From NCBI GenBank assembly GCA_041583495.1, contig JBFHFS010000023.1, forward strand, positions 14,054 through 78,053: a DNA stretch of 64,000 nt, read 5' to 3'. Source of the stretch: JBFHFS01 sp041583495. GTDB taxonomy: Bacteria; Bacteroidota; Bacteroidia; Bacteroidales; Marinilabiliaceae. Positions 51,560 through 61,497 of the stretch are shown here, in pieces (position 1 is the first letter of the stretch; every line of letters starts with the position of its first letter). The notes under the pieces were generated by a model. It was not told the DNA's origin. It made no database searches and worked only from the letters and a program-made list of their open reading frames with translations. The position numbers and the translations under genes were made by a program.

Positions 51560-52969
51560 GTGGGACGTTCCAGAAAAAGCAAACCGTTACTTGAAAAACT
51601 GCTGATTACCGATGTGGCAGCCGAAGGGAAAGGCATTGGCCGTTTTGAAAATACGGTTGTTTTTGTGCCCCAGGCAGTTCCGGGAGATGTGATTGATGTA
51701 CAGATAACCAAAAAACGGAAGAATTATCTGGAAGGTTTCGCAGTGCGGTTTCACGCCTATTCCGACATGCGAATCACTCCTTTTTGCGAACACTTTGGGA
51801 CCTGTGGAGGATGTAAATGGCAAAACATCCCCTATGCCGAACAGCTTAAGTTTAAACAAAAAGAGGTCTACAATAACTTACTGAGAATTGGCAAGGTAGA
51901 GTTGCCCGAAATCAACCCCATATTGCCTTCCCCCCAGGAGCGCTTTTATCGGAACAAGCTGGAGTTTACATTCTCCAACAAACGTTGGCTCACACCCGGG
52001 GAGATGGAACAAGATGCGGTAATCGATAATAAAAGCGGATTGGGGTTTCACATCCCGGGGATGTTCGACAAAGTGGTCAACATTTCGAAGTGCCACCTTC
52101 AACCCGAACCCTCCAACGCCATCCGACTCGCTATCCGGGATTTTGCGCTGGAAAGAGAGTGGCCCTTTTTTGACTTAAGAGCACAACAAGGATTCCTGCG
52201 CACCCTTCTCCTGCGCACCTCTACCACTGGCGAGACGATGGTGGTGGTGGTTTTTTACCACGATGATGAAGAAAAGCGAACAGAGTTGTTCGACCATCTC
52301 ATCAAACAATTCCCCGATGTCACCTCCTGGATGTACGTGATTAACGGTAAGGCCAATGATACCATAACCGACCTGCCGGTAAATCTGCAGCATGGCCGCG
52401 ACCACATCTTTGAAGAGATGGAAGGATTGAAATTTAAAATAGGGCCCAAGTCCTTTTATCAAACCAATTCACAACAAGCCTACAATCTTTACACGATTGC
52501 ACGTGAATTTGCCGGGCTCAGTGGACACGAAACCGTTTACGACCTGTACACCGGAACCGGAACCATCGCTAACTTTATTGCACATAAGGCTAAAAAAGTG
52601 ATCGGCATAGAGTATGTGCCCGAAGCCATCGAAGATGCCAAAGAGAATTCAAGCCTCAATCAAATCCATAACACCCATTTTTTAGCGGGTGACATGAAAG
52701 ACTTGCTCAATCATGAACTGTTTTCCAGCCAGGGCTTCCCGGATGTGATTATCACCGACCCCCCACGGGCGGGCATGCATGCCGATGTAGTACAAACCAT
52801 TTTGAACGCGGCCCCCGAAAAGATAGTTTACGTCAGCTGCAACTCAGCCACCCAAGCCAGAGACCTCAACCTACTGGATATCAGATATAGAGTAACCCGC
52901 ATTCAGCCGGTAGACATGTTCCCACACACCCATCACGTAGAGAATGTAGTGCTGTTAGAACGAAAATAA
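51560..52969 (+). CDS. rlmD: 23S rRNA (uracil-C5)-methyltransferase, RlmD type
   Basis: The 469-residue protein starts with GTG; no ATG exists before residue 70, and the promoter fits this start. It has an N-terminal TRAM domain (LLITDVAAEGKGIGRFENTVVFVPQAVPGD), iron-sulfur cysteines C76, C82, C85 and C178, the SAM site YDLYTGTGTIANFIA, and catalytic C427 in YVSCNSATQARDL. It methylates a uracil in 23S rRNA (position 1939 in E. coli numbering); a relative of TrmA/RlmCD with overlapping specificity cannot be excluded. Confidence 0.93.
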   Translation: MGRSRKSKPLLEKLLITDVAAEGKGIGRFENTVVFVPQAVPGDVIDVQITKKRKNYLEGFAVRFHAYSDMRITPFCEHFGTCGGCKWQNIPYAEQLKFKQKEVYNNLLRIGKVELPEINPILPSPQERFYRNKLEFTFSNKRWLTPGEMEQDAVIDNKSGLGFHIPGMFDKVVNISKCHLQPEPSNAIRLAIRDFALEREWPFFDLRAQQGFLRTLLLRTSTTGETMVVVVFYHDDEEKRTELFDHLIKQFPDVTSWMYVINGKANDTITDLPVNLQHGRDHIFEEMEGLKFKIGPKSFYQTNSQQAYNLYTIAREFAGLSGHETVYDLYTGTGTIANFIAHKAKKVIGIEYVPEAIEDAKENSSLNQIHNTHFLAGDMKDLLNHELFSSQGFPDVIITDPPRAGMHADVVQTILNAAPEKIVYVSCNSATQARDLNLLDIRYRVTRIQPVDMFPHTHHVENVVLLERK

Positions 52970-53000
52970 GAGGGTGCTAAAGATGGAACTTTAAACTACA

Positions 53001-54038
53001 TCATTCGCCCGGCTGTTTGACTTGCTCCTCTGGGTTTTTCACATAAATCCGGGCATAATCGATTTCGTAGTGGCGCGGCATCTGGGTGTTTGCCAATTTA
53101 ACTTTATCGGGATGTTTGTTGCCGCCGATGGCCAGATTCAGCCATAGGTTACACGTATTTCCTTTGTAGGGGTATTCCCGCATGGAGGTATCGCTATTTT
53201 TGGTGTCCACTTCAATTCTCGACATAAACACATCGTCGAGGTAAACGGTCAGCCATTTGCCATCGCCCACCAGTTTCCATGTATGGTATTTTTTCAACCA
53301 ATCGGGGTCGGCCTCAAAACCCCAAGCCGTTCCGCCCATAATATTTTTCAGATATACGTTAGGGACATTGTCGGCTTTATTGCCCGCCCACCGGGTAAAT
53401 CCATTGCCTTTACAGGCAAAATTAGCCATCATATATCCGTTATAATATTCCATTATGTCGATTTCACCGCCGTGAGGCCAGGGACCGGCTCCGGTGGTCC
53501 AGAATGCCGGCCAAATACCATAATCGTCGTCGCCACCGCTTTTCAACGGCAGTTTGGCCCGCATCTCCATCAAAATAAAATCGTACTTCTGATGATAGGC
53601 TTCCCGGGTGATAAAACTGGAGGAGGTATATTCGGCGTATTCCCGGTTTTCCTTCCAGTTTTTGCTATCAGGCTTGTAGTTGGTATTTTTCACGCGTTCC
53701 CGCTTCCCGGTAATCACCAAACGTCCACCGGTACAAATGCCATTCTCAGGTTGGTACCATTGGTCTTCGTCGTTTCGGCAAAAGCCAGCTTCAGGCCTCC
53801 AGAACGCTTCATTCATTGGCCCTTCGTGATTAAACTCATCGTTAAACACCAGATGGTATCCGTAAATTTCTTGTGGCGGAGGGGTGCTGTCGGGCAGATA
53901 AGGATCCACGAACCTGGCCCTTCCGGGCTGTGCCTCGGCTGAAGAGCCAACTTTTGGGGGGGCATTGCAGCACCCCGTCGAAAACGCAATCATCCCAAAC
54001 AGAAACAGGGAACAAACAATGCTGATGCTATTTTTCAT
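53001..54038 (-). CDS. GH16 family endo-glycanase lipoprotein
   Basis: From ATG 54038 the protein is 345 residues with a lipoprotein signal (FSTGC, Cys23) and a GH16 jelly-roll. The catalytic motif is E192-I-D194-I-M-E197, the ExDxxE pattern with E192 as nucleophile and E197 as acid/base. WYQPENG and GIWPAFWTTG are typical. GH16 enzymes cut beta-1,3 or beta-1,4 bonds in laminarin, agars, porphyran or carrageenans. With sulfatases and GH43 in the same locus, a sulfated galactan is a fair guess, but laminarin-type activity is not ruled out. It is the last gene of the locus, 31 bases from the convergent rlmD, with no clear terminator. Confidence 0.9.
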   Translation of the reverse strand: MKNSISIVCSLFLFGMIAFSTGCCNAPPKVGSSAEAQPGRARFVDPYLPDSTPPPQEIYGYHLVFNDEFNHEGPMNEAFWRPEAGFCRNDEDQWYQPENGICTGGRLVITGKRERVKNTNYKPDSKNWKENREYAEYTSSSFITREAYHQKYDFILMEMRAKLPLKSGGDDDYGIWPAFWTTGAGPWPHGGEIDIMEYYNGYMMANFACKGNGFTRWAGNKADNVPNVYLKNIMGGTAWGFEADPDWLKKYHTWKLVGDGKWLTVYLDDVFMSRIEVDTKNSDTSMREYPYKGNTCNLWLNLAIGGNKHPDKVKLANTQMPRHYEIDYARIYVKNPEEQVKQPGE

Positions 54039-54167
54039 TCTATTTTTTTGTTTGTATATTCTTGAACTAAAACTTACCACCTGGAATTGTACCAATTCCA
54101 GGAGAAGTTAACTGTTTTCCCGCACCCATCTCCTTTTACTACTCATTCAGCCATAAAATGCCATCCC

Positions 54168-55313
54168 TTATTTGGAGTTGTCGAACACCGATAAATTCCA
54201 TTGGTCATACCATTTTATGATGGGTTTGTTGTTTTCGAATTCCACCGGCAACCAAATGTAGCGGCCATCGATGGCATCTTCCGGATTCCATCGATCGCCC
54301 ATATAAACAAAGGCATTGTCTTTGCCGATAACAGAAATTACACAGGTAGGCTGGGATTTGAAACTGGTTTGTATTTCGGCTTCAGGCCCTGTAAATGGAT
54401 TACCCAGGCTTCTCCATTCACCCAACATGCTGTCGGCAACGCCCGACCGCCCGGGATTAGGAGCCCATCCGGTGCATCCCGAAGAGAACATGTAGTACTT
54501 CCCGTTCTTTTTGAAAATAGCCGGAGCCTCGTTGGCCGCTCCCGGAAAAACACGAACATAGTTCCCTGAAAAGCCGAGGTAGTCGTCGCTAAGCTCACGG
54601 ATGTGTATGGTTTGATTTTCTTCTGATGCCGCAATATGGTAAGCCTTTCCGTTGTCGTCGACAAAAAGCTGCATATCGCGACACATTTGCCCCCCTTCGA
54701 AATCGCGTTTTACAAACATTCCGTCCTCTATGGCTTGTCTTCCTTCATCCGACCACCGTTCCATTTCGTAATCATATTGGGCTTGTTTTTGCTCTTCCGA
54801 GAAATCCAGAGGCCACTGGCCGGCATTGGGGCGCAAACTTTTTACATAAGTATAGGGGCCGGTCACCTTATCGGCAACAGCCAATGCGGTACGTGCGGCA
54901 TTGTAGCCCTGGTCTTTCAACTCCAGATGAAACCACATTACAAACTTTTTGGTGGATTTATTATAAATAACTTTCGGACGCTCCAGAATACATCCTTTGG
55001 TAATGTCGTGGTTATTATCGTCTTCCACCACCGCCAGTGCAATGCCTTCGTCTTTCCAATCGCTGAGGTTTTTCGACGAGTAAACATGTACGCCAACATT
55101 GGCCTTGTTACCCGCTTTTCCTTCAGTTTTATGCTCGCCAAACCAATAGTAGGTATTGTTGTAAATTAATATACCTCCTCCATGGGCATTGATGTGAACA
55201 CCCTTATTATCGGGCCACTGCTCACCGGGTTTTATCCATTTGGATTCTTTTTTTGTGAAGGAAGAAAGAACAAGAATGACCACGAGAGCAAGCCCGAATT
55301 GTAATATTTTCAT
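54168..55313 (-). CDS. GH43 family glycoside hydrolase
   Basis: The 381-residue protein has a signal peptide (residues 1-18) and one five-bladed propeller domain. The opening INAHGGGILIYNNTYYWFGEHK resembles the subfamily of exo-beta-1,3-galactanases (GH43_24-like) more than xylosidases or arabinanases; RPKVIYNKSTKKFVMWFH and EAPAIFKKNGKYYMFSSGCTG give further propeller blades. It probably trims galactan or related side chains or ends in the periplasm. The GH16 gene follows 129 bases later. Subfamily placement is by motif likeness only. Confidence 0.85.
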   Translation of the reverse strand: MKILQFGLALVVILVLSSFTKKESKWIKPGEQWPDNKGVHINAHGGGILIYNNTYYWFGEHKTEGKAGNKANVGVHVYSSKNLSDWKDEGIALAVVEDDNNHDITKGCILERPKVIYNKSTKKFVMWFHLELKDQGYNAARTALAVADKVTGPYTYVKSLRPNAGQWPLDFSEEQKQAQYDYEMERWSDEGRQAIEDGMFVKRDFEGGQMCRDMQLFVDDNGKAYHIAASEENQTIHIRELSDDYLGFSGNYVRVFPGAANEAPAIFKKNGKYYMFSSGCTGWAPNPGRSGVADSMLGEWRSLGNPFTGPEAEIQTSFKSQPTCVISVIGKDNAFVYMGDRWNPEDAIDGRYIWLPVEFENNKPIIKWYDQWNLSVFDNSK

Positions 55314-55362
55314 TGGTTAAAGGATTATCTGTTAATTAAGAAATTTCAAATTGAAGAATGAA

Positions 55363-56784
55363 TTAATCATTGGACCGGAACTTATTTAATTGTCCCGGGT
55401 TTTTTACCCGAACCTCCCGGTTATTCATTAAGTCCTGATGAATCATCCAGGTGATGGTATCCCAGGTTTGGCCTTCGGTCCACAGAGGTTTCATCAACCC
55501 TTCTTCCCATTTTTCCAATTGGCCTTTTACAGATTTAAAGGCCTGGGGATCTTTGTGCACCAGGTTTGTGGTTTCGCCCAAATCATCTTCCAGGTTGTAG
55601 AGCACCGGGGGCAAATTCTCCACCCGTATTATTTTTAGGTTCCTAACACGTGCTGCAGCCATTTTATCTTTTCGCCAGAACAAAGCCTCATGGGGCTGTC
55701 CCATCTTCTCGTTTTTCAGAAAAGGCATTAATGAAACACCGTCCAGTGCCAGGTCGTCCACGCGGGTTACTCCTGCCACATCGGCAGCGGTGGCATAAAT
55801 ATCCAGGGATGAAGTAAGGCCGTGAAACACCTCCCCTTTTTGAATTTGTGATGCCCAGGTCGCAAAAAAGGCAACGCGTTGGCCCCCTTCGTATTTATTG
55901 CCTTTAAACCCCTTTAATGGCAGGTTAATCGAGGTATTTTCGGCCGACCCGCCATTATCGCTTAAAAAGAAAATCAGGGTATTGTTCAGCAAGCCTTCCT
56001 CATCCAACTTATCGACGATATTTCCCACCGCCCGGTCCAAAGCCCAGGTCATTGCCGCAAGTGTCTGCCGTGGATGGCCTTCGAACCTGGCCAGATCTTC
56101 ATCGGTGGCCTCCATGGGCGTGTGCACGGCGTTGGGTGCCCAGTAGATAAAAAACGGGTTCTCGTTATTTTTGTCGATAAAAGCCACCGCCTTTTCCCCC
56201 AGGCGGTCGGTCAGGTAACCATCAAAAGTTACGTGTTTGGTATTTTCGATGATGGCATGGGCATTGCCTTCCACATCATTATTTTTATTGCTAAAGTAAC
56301 TTCGTCCTCCGGCCAGAAATCCCCAGAAATAATCGAAACCCCGATCGGTAGGCCGGAAACCGGGTTGAGCCCCAAGGTGCCATTTCCCGAATGCGGCGGT
56401 AGTGTACCCGACTTGTTTTAAGGCAGCAGCCATGGTCGTTTCGTTCAGATTGATTCCTTCGGTTCCATTGGGATTACATTCAAAGCCAAAGCGCTGCTGG
56501 TACCGTCCGGTTATCAGGCCTGCCCTCGAAGGCCCACAGACACTGGCAGACACATGGGCATCGGTAAAAACAACCCCTGTAGAGGCCAGTTTATCGATGT
56601 TGGGCGTTTGCAGATCTTTGCTTCCATTAAACCCAAAGTCGGCATAACCGGCATCGTCGACCAGTAATACAATTATATTAGGCTTTGATTTTTCTTTATC
56701 GTTTTTAACGCCAGAACAGGCAGTTATTAAAGAAAGAAACAACACCCCTCCTGCCAGCATTGTTGAAATTTTGATATTTAACAT
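55363..56784 (-). CDS. S1 family sulfatase, lipoprotein (CGPSR motif)
   Basis: The 473-residue lipoprotein (lipobox ITAC, Cys23) has NIIVLLVDDAGYADFGFNG, the formylglycine site C83-G-P-S-R in SVCGPSRAGLITGRY, and LSDNGGSAENTS for late metal ligands. It closely resembles the sulfatase at 59595-61043 of the same locus (shared GFNG, GRYxxRFG, HLGxxxxxxPxxRGFDxFxG patterns), so they are probably paralogues for different sulfate positions or steps. It lies 49 bases before GH43 and 96 bases after the esterase gene. Confidence 0.93.
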   Translation of the reverse strand: MLNIKISTMLAGGVLFLSLITACSGVKNDKEKSKPNIIVLLVDDAGYADFGFNGSKDLQTPNIDKLASTGVVFTDAHVSASVCGPSRAGLITGRYQQRFGFECNPNGTEGINLNETTMAAALKQVGYTTAAFGKWHLGAQPGFRPTDRGFDYFWGFLAGGRSYFSNKNNDVEGNAHAIIENTKHVTFDGYLTDRLGEKAVAFIDKNNENPFFIYWAPNAVHTPMEATDEDLARFEGHPRQTLAAMTWALDRAVGNIVDKLDEEGLLNNTLIFFLSDNGGSAENTSINLPLKGFKGNKYEGGQRVAFFATWASQIQKGEVFHGLTSSLDIYATAADVAGVTRVDDLALDGVSLMPFLKNEKMGQPHEALFWRKDKMAAARVRNLKIIRVENLPPVLYNLEDDLGETTNLVHKDPQAFKSVKGQLEKWEEGLMKPLWTEGQTWDTITWMIHQDLMNNREVRVKNPGQLNKFRSND

Positions 56785-56880
56785 TGTCTACTTAATATTT
56801 GGTCGATTAATACTCCTATTCTGTCCCATTGGGAATCTTTCCACTCCTTTTCCCAAAATCCATGACGGCTGTGATCCTAA

Positions 56881-57831
56881 TTATTCTGTCCCGTAATCAA
56901 GGGCATATCGAAATTGCTTTTTAAAGAAATCCATCATAGGAAGCCAATACTGCTCACTGCTCCCTTCGCTAAATCCATGCCCCCCTTTATCGAAATAGAT
57001 TACCTCAGTGCAGACTCCTTTATTCATCATCTTTTCATAAATGGCCTGCGACTGCAACCACGGAACAACCGAATCGTCTTTGCAATGCAATAATAAAACA
57101 GGGGGTGTTGTTTTACCCACATAATTAATGGCCGATGCTTTATGCCAATTATTGTCCGTAGGGGAATAGGGGGCACCAATCCAATTTTGATTGGTTTGAA
57201 GCTTAGTATTTAAGCCGGGCTGTAAAGATATTTGCGCACCATCGGAGAACCGGGCAACAAAATCATACACCCCGGCATAACCCACTGCAGCTTGTATTCT
57301 TCCGGTGTAATCTAAATGGTCCGGGTCCGCAGGGTTTCTATTTTCACCGGTAACTGCCAACAATACGGCCAGGGTCGCACCAGCCGAACGCCCCATTGCC
57401 CCAATTTGGTCCGGATTTATGTGGTATTGCCTGCTTTCGCGGCGTATATACCGCACTGCCTTTTTAACATCGGTAAGGGTGGTCGTATAAGTATATCCGG
57501 GCAAACCCCGGTAAGAAATCAGAGCCGATGCAAATCCATGTTCGACAATAGTTCTGGCAAAAGGTCTAAATCGCTCGCCGTTTTGCGACTTAAAACCCCC
57601 ACCCTGGATTACAATGATACACGGGATCGGTATTTTTAGACTATCTGGCAGATATAAATCCAGGGTTAGTTGGGGGTCATCATCTGAAAATTGTATTTTT
57701 TGGTGGATCGAATAATTTCTGTTTGATTTATCGATTTTTTGACAAAATGTTTGATTGGAAATTACAACCACGCAGAATAATACCATTAAGCAATAAAATC
57801 CCCAACGCCCATATCTTAAATGCAATTTCAT
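56881..57831 (-). CDS. alpha/beta hydrolase (carbohydrate esterase-like)
   Basis: From ATG 57831 the protein is 316 residues with a signal peptide (about 1-31, ending QTFCQK). It is an alpha/beta hydrolase with oxyanion loop IVIQGGGF, nucleophile motif GRSAGATLAVLLAV, the acid in HCKDDSVVP and the histidine in GGHGFSEG. It resembles BD-FAE/acetyl-esterase types that remove acyl groups from glycans. The longer frame uses a TTG and extends into the upstream gene. It sits ten bases after the beta-helix gene, same operon. Confidence 0.88.
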   Translation of the reverse strand: MKLHLRYGRWGFYCLMVLFCVVVISNQTFCQKIDKSNRNYSIHQKIQFSDDDPQLTLDLYLPDSLKIPIPCIIVIQGGGFKSQNGERFRPFARTIVEHGFASALISYRGLPGYTYTTTLTDVKKAVRYIRRESRQYHINPDQIGAMGRSAGATLAVLLAVTGENRNPADPDHLDYTGRIQAAVGYAGVYDFVARFSDGAQISLQPGLNTKLQTNQNWIGAPYSPTDNNWHKASAINYVGKTTPPVLLLHCKDDSVVPWLQSQAIYEKMMNKGVCTEVIYFDKGGHGFSEGSSEQYWLPMMDFFKKQFRYALDYGTE

Positions 57832-57841
57832 CGTTGTATTG

Positions 57842-59494
57842 TTAATTTTCCGACATCTCAATAGCCCCCATATCAGGTAAACCCTTAACCGGGTTTCCAA
57901 AAAAATCCTTTTCAACCTCTAATCCAATGGCTAAACCTAATTCATCTCCGGGAATTTTCTCAATTGGGATGCCTTTGTTTCTAATCAACGAAGCATTTTG
58001 TGGAATATAATCCTCTGCTGTGAGACCTCCCGGATTTTGATAACCAGGGTTTCCAAAAAAGGGATCGTGATCCTGGATCAATACATTTTCAGGCCAGTTG
58101 GCATCGTTTAAGTACAGATTATTCTTAAAAACAATCCTCTCCACACTTGATTCACCTCCAGTTTCAGGGGAGTACTGGTCGCCTTTTACTTCCTGGCTTT
58201 CGCCTTCGAAACAAAAAATATTATTGGCAATCAACACGCCCGACGAGGCCCGATCCACCGCAATCTTGGCCACTATATCCTTGCTAACGTAAATGGTATT
58301 GTTGTAAAAATAGCTGTTAAAAGGCCCGGTTCTTGGATTGTCACTCCCGGCATAACCACTCAACCAAAATATTTTCCCTTCCTGAAAAGCACCCTCTTCT
58401 CCTTTTACCCGGTATCCGTCGTAAATGCTGATGTTATATCGATAGGAGCAATTGTAATTATTCCCTAAAATTTCACAAAAACCACCGGCATTGCCTTCAC
58501 TTAAATTGTATTGCACCACCACGTTGTTACAGTTAAAATCGATGTGGCAACCAGCAGAATCCCCCGGCCCATTGGCCTTTCTAAACGAGTTCTTTTCAAT
58601 TAAAATATCGGATGATCCCCAACACCAGAAACCACTGCCCCGTCCCCATTTTCTTGAATCGTTGGAGCTACCTGAATACTGCACCTCATTATCGCGGACC
58701 AAAGCATTACTAACGCCACTCATTTGCATACCCGGCCCGCCGGAATACGATACGATATTTTTCGAAATGGTTACGTCCTCAATATTTTTATTACTCCCGG
58801 TAACCTTTATGCCGGTGTGCGCCACATTCTCCACATCACAATTTTCAATTCGTATATTTTTCAATGTAGCTCCCTGGGTTTGATTGATCACACGAATACC
58901 CCAGCCATAACTTTGTTCCCCATTAGCAGAATGTACCTCATCGGCTCCTCGTTCGACACCCTTCTCCTCAAAAAAAAGGTCGCGAATTTTTAAATCAGAG
59001 AGTTGTATGTTTTCATAACTTCCGGCATCTGAAACCGTTACCAGCACCCCGCAATGCATGTTGCTTTTAGGATTAACACTGGTTACTACCCCCCCTCCAT
59101 TCCCGGTAATTTCTATTCCTGACACCTTAATGTGGCTGCAATTCTTTATTAAAATTCCATCAGTAAAGCCATAAGCATCGATAAGTGGCAGGTTGCTGTT
59201 GCCGTTATCTTCATAACTTTCAACAATAATGGGTTTTTGGGCCGTGCCAGAACAGTCTTCAAGAATTAGAGAACCTTTGAAAATTGAGCCGGCAGCCAAA
59301 AGAATTTTATCGCCGGGGTCCAGAGATTTTCCACCCAGGGGTTGTAATGTAGCCCATGGGGCACCCACTGATTGGCCTGAATTTGAATCAGATCCCGTGC
59401 TGCTGTTAATATAAAAGGTTTGAAAATCGGCCCCAGCTTTCGAACACCCCAGGGAAATGACCACCTGCAAAAAAAACACTATAAAACATCTCAT
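57842..59494 (-). CDS. right-handed parallel beta-helix protein, lipoprotein
   Basis: From ATG 59494 the protein is 550 residues with lipobox ISLGC, an N-terminal DUF1565-like start (FYINSSTGSDSNSGQ, APWATLQPL), and many coil repeats such as GIKVTGSNKNIEDVTISKNIV and ALVRDNEVQYSG. Such proteins are often polysaccharide lyases or glycosidases, but no catalytic residues can be assigned by eye. Its place between two sulfatases, esterase and GH genes supports a polysaccharide-cleaving role. It starts 101 bases after the CSPSR sulfatase. Confidence 0.85.
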   Translation of the reverse strand: MRCFIVFFLQVVISLGCSKAGADFQTFYINSSTGSDSNSGQSVGAPWATLQPLGGKSLDPGDKILLAAGSIFKGSLILEDCSGTAQKPIIVESYEDNGNSNLPLIDAYGFTDGILIKNCSHIKVSGIEITGNGGGVVTSVNPKSNMHCGVLVTVSDAGSYENIQLSDLKIRDLFFEEKGVERGADEVHSANGEQSYGWGIRVINQTQGATLKNIRIENCDVENVAHTGIKVTGSNKNIEDVTISKNIVSYSGGPGMQMSGVSNALVRDNEVQYSGSSNDSRKWGRGSGFWCWGSSDILIEKNSFRKANGPGDSAGCHIDFNCNNVVVQYNLSEGNAGGFCEILGNNYNCSYRYNISIYDGYRVKGEEGAFQEGKIFWLSGYAGSDNPRTGPFNSYFYNNTIYVSKDIVAKIAVDRASSGVLIANNIFCFEGESQEVKGDQYSPETGGESSVERIVFKNNLYLNDANWPENVLIQDHDPFFGNPGYQNPGGLTAEDYIPQNASLIRNKGIPIEKIPGDELGLAIGLEVEKDFFGNPVKGLPDMGAIEMSEN

Positions 59495-59594
59495 AACCAA
59501 TCTGTAAAATTTCCATCCACAAAAAAACCAATAACACCCTTAAATCTCCCCTCGAAGGATGAAACAATGGAGTCCATCATTTATAATTCTGACG

Positions 59595-61043
59595 TCATTT
59601 AACCTCATAAATTTCCTCTTCTTTAGGTTCCCAGCCCCAGGCGCCGCCCTGGGTCAACCCCAAAAATGCCGGGCGAATCAGTTCTTTATTCCATGCTTTT
59701 CTTAGGGAATCTATCTTCAACAATTTATTGGGTTGATATTCAGCAATATTATTCGTTTCACCAATATCTTCCTTCAAATTATAAAGCTCCTTAATTGCCG
59801 CATTTTCAAGGGTAACAAGTTTGTAATTCCCATTTCTCACGGCAAATCGTTTTTTGTCATATTGCCGTAAAAAGATAGCCTCGTGGGGATTTCCATCCTT
59901 TTCACCAGAAAGATACGGCATAAGATTTACACCATCCAATGGTTTTTCCGGATTTATAGGGGAATCAGACAATGACGATATGGTCGCAAAAATATCCATG
60001 GAAGAGACCGGCTTATGGAAAATGCCAGGAGCAATTTGGCCTTTCCACTGGATGGCAAAGGGAACCCGGAAACCACCCTCATATACAGAGCTTTTACCTT
60101 CCCGGAGCGCCCCATTGTCTGACCCGTTCTGATGTTCGGGCCCCCCATTGTCAGATAGGAAAAAAATGAGTGTATTATCCTCAATCTCTAATTCTTCAAT
60201 TTTATCTAACAACAGACCCACTCCATCGTCAAGTGCACTGACCATGGCTGCATATGTTTTTCGTTGGGGATTTTCGATATTTTCAAACCGGGAGAGGTAT
60301 TTTTCCGTGGCTTGCAAGGGAGTATGTGGGGCATTGTATGCCAGGTACAGGAAAAAAGGTTCATCTTTGTATTGCTCTACAAAACGCACGGCTTCTTCAG
60401 AAAATTCTTCCGTAAGATATTTCTCTGTTTTTATATGATCATGGTTTTTCATAATCCATGTCCTGTAGCTTTGTGATTCTTCATTAACAGCATAACTATC
60501 GGGGTAAATCAACTCCTCGGGGAAATATTGATGGCCACCACCCAAGTGCCCAAAAAACTCATCAAACCCCCGGTTCAATGGATGGTGCGCAATATTGGAT
60601 CCCAAATGCCATTTGCCGATCACCCCACATTTATATCCCACCTCAGCAAGGGATTCTGCCATGGTTTTTTCATCTTGTGGTAACCCCATATTAGGATCAT
60701 CCGGTCGGTACAATGGATTTCGCTCATACCCAAACCGGGGGCCGTAACGGCCCGTTAAGAAACCGGCCCTGCTGGGGCTACAAACGGAATAGGTAGTATA
60801 TCCACAGGAAAATACCACCCCATTGTCCGCAATTCTGTTGATGTTTGGAGTAGGAATATCTTCACAACCATTAAAGCCCACATCACGGTAGCCCAGATCA
60901 TCAGCCATTATTACGACTATGTTGGGGAGAGAAATGGCTGCCTTTGAATCACTATTATTCTTACTCCCAGGAGCACCGGAAGCACAGCTGGTTAGAATAG
61001 TGGTCATGAAAAATAATATCAAAAAATAAATGGCTTTCTTCAT
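59595..61043 (-). CDS. S1 family sulfatase, lipoprotein (CSPSR motif)
   Basis: The 482-residue lipoprotein (lipobox LTSC, Cys20) has NIVVIMADDLGYRDVGFNG, the formylglycine site C88-S-P-S-R in YSVCSPSRAGFLTGRYGPRFG, and FLSDNGGPEHQN. It is the first enzyme gene after the SusD/SusC pair (454-base gap) and is paralogous to the sulfatase at 55363-56784. It should desulfate the glycan imported by this locus. No maturase is encoded in the window. Confidence 0.93.
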   Translation of the reverse strand: MKKAIYFLILFFMTTILTSCASGAPGSKNNSDSKAAISLPNIVVIMADDLGYRDVGFNGCEDIPTPNINRIADNGVVFSCGYTTYSVCSPSRAGFLTGRYGPRFGYERNPLYRPDDPNMGLPQDEKTMAESLAEVGYKCGVIGKWHLGSNIAHHPLNRGFDEFFGHLGGGHQYFPEELIYPDSYAVNEESQSYRTWIMKNHDHIKTEKYLTEEFSEEAVRFVEQYKDEPFFLYLAYNAPHTPLQATEKYLSRFENIENPQRKTYAAMVSALDDGVGLLLDKIEELEIEDNTLIFFLSDNGGPEHQNGSDNGALREGKSSVYEGGFRVPFAIQWKGQIAPGIFHKPVSSMDIFATISSLSDSPINPEKPLDGVNLMPYLSGEKDGNPHEAIFLRQYDKKRFAVRNGNYKLVTLENAAIKELYNLKEDIGETNNIAEYQPNKLLKIDSLRKAWNKELIRPAFLGLTQGGAWGWEPKEEEIYEVK

Positions 61044-61428
61044 TGATAATCTTTTTTTATGGTTGCCTAAAGGATGTCAAAATAAATAAACCCCAAGATT
61101 TGTGAGAGTTACGATCTTATTCCCACACAGTTCAACTTTATCCTAAATCTTCCTGTTTTCTGCGACATCCACGTGGAGGGGGTTTGAGATAAACGAAATA
61201 CTGAAATATCTAAAGTCCATTACTTTTCGTCATAGCGCCTCCCCGGCACTCCCCCTATATATAATTTTCAGGATTTGGATTTCCATCTTAAATAATAACC
61301 TGCCAATAATTTAGAAGAGCATTGCTGCCTAACCCCTGAATTGATGCATTTTGTCTTAACCCTATAACTTTTTTGGGAGGGCCGGCCAACAATTAAAACA
61401 CTTCAGATTTTTCCTTCAACAGTTATAT
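61044..61428. other. gene-free region before the sulfatase-led unit
   Basis: No open frame is seen. It is AT-rich near the sulfatase start and probably carries its promoter; a TTATTTTG (one mismatch to TAnnTTTG) lies about 35-45 bases before the sulfatase ATG on the minus strand. Nothing else is recognised. Confidence 0.45.
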
Positions 61429-61468
61429 AAAGGAAAGGCCCAGCTGTTGTGCAACTGCCCTTTCCTTT
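61429..61468 (-). terminator. hairpin after SusD
   Basis: aaaggaaagg (61429-61438) pairs with cctttccttt (61459-61468), a perfect 10-bp outer stem, with a further short inner pairing. It lies 30 bases past the SusD stop on the minus strand. The T run is short, so it may attenuate rather than stop transcription into the enzyme genes. Confidence 0.6.
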
Positions 61469-61497
61469 ATTAAAATAACCCAATCAAACGCTATCTG

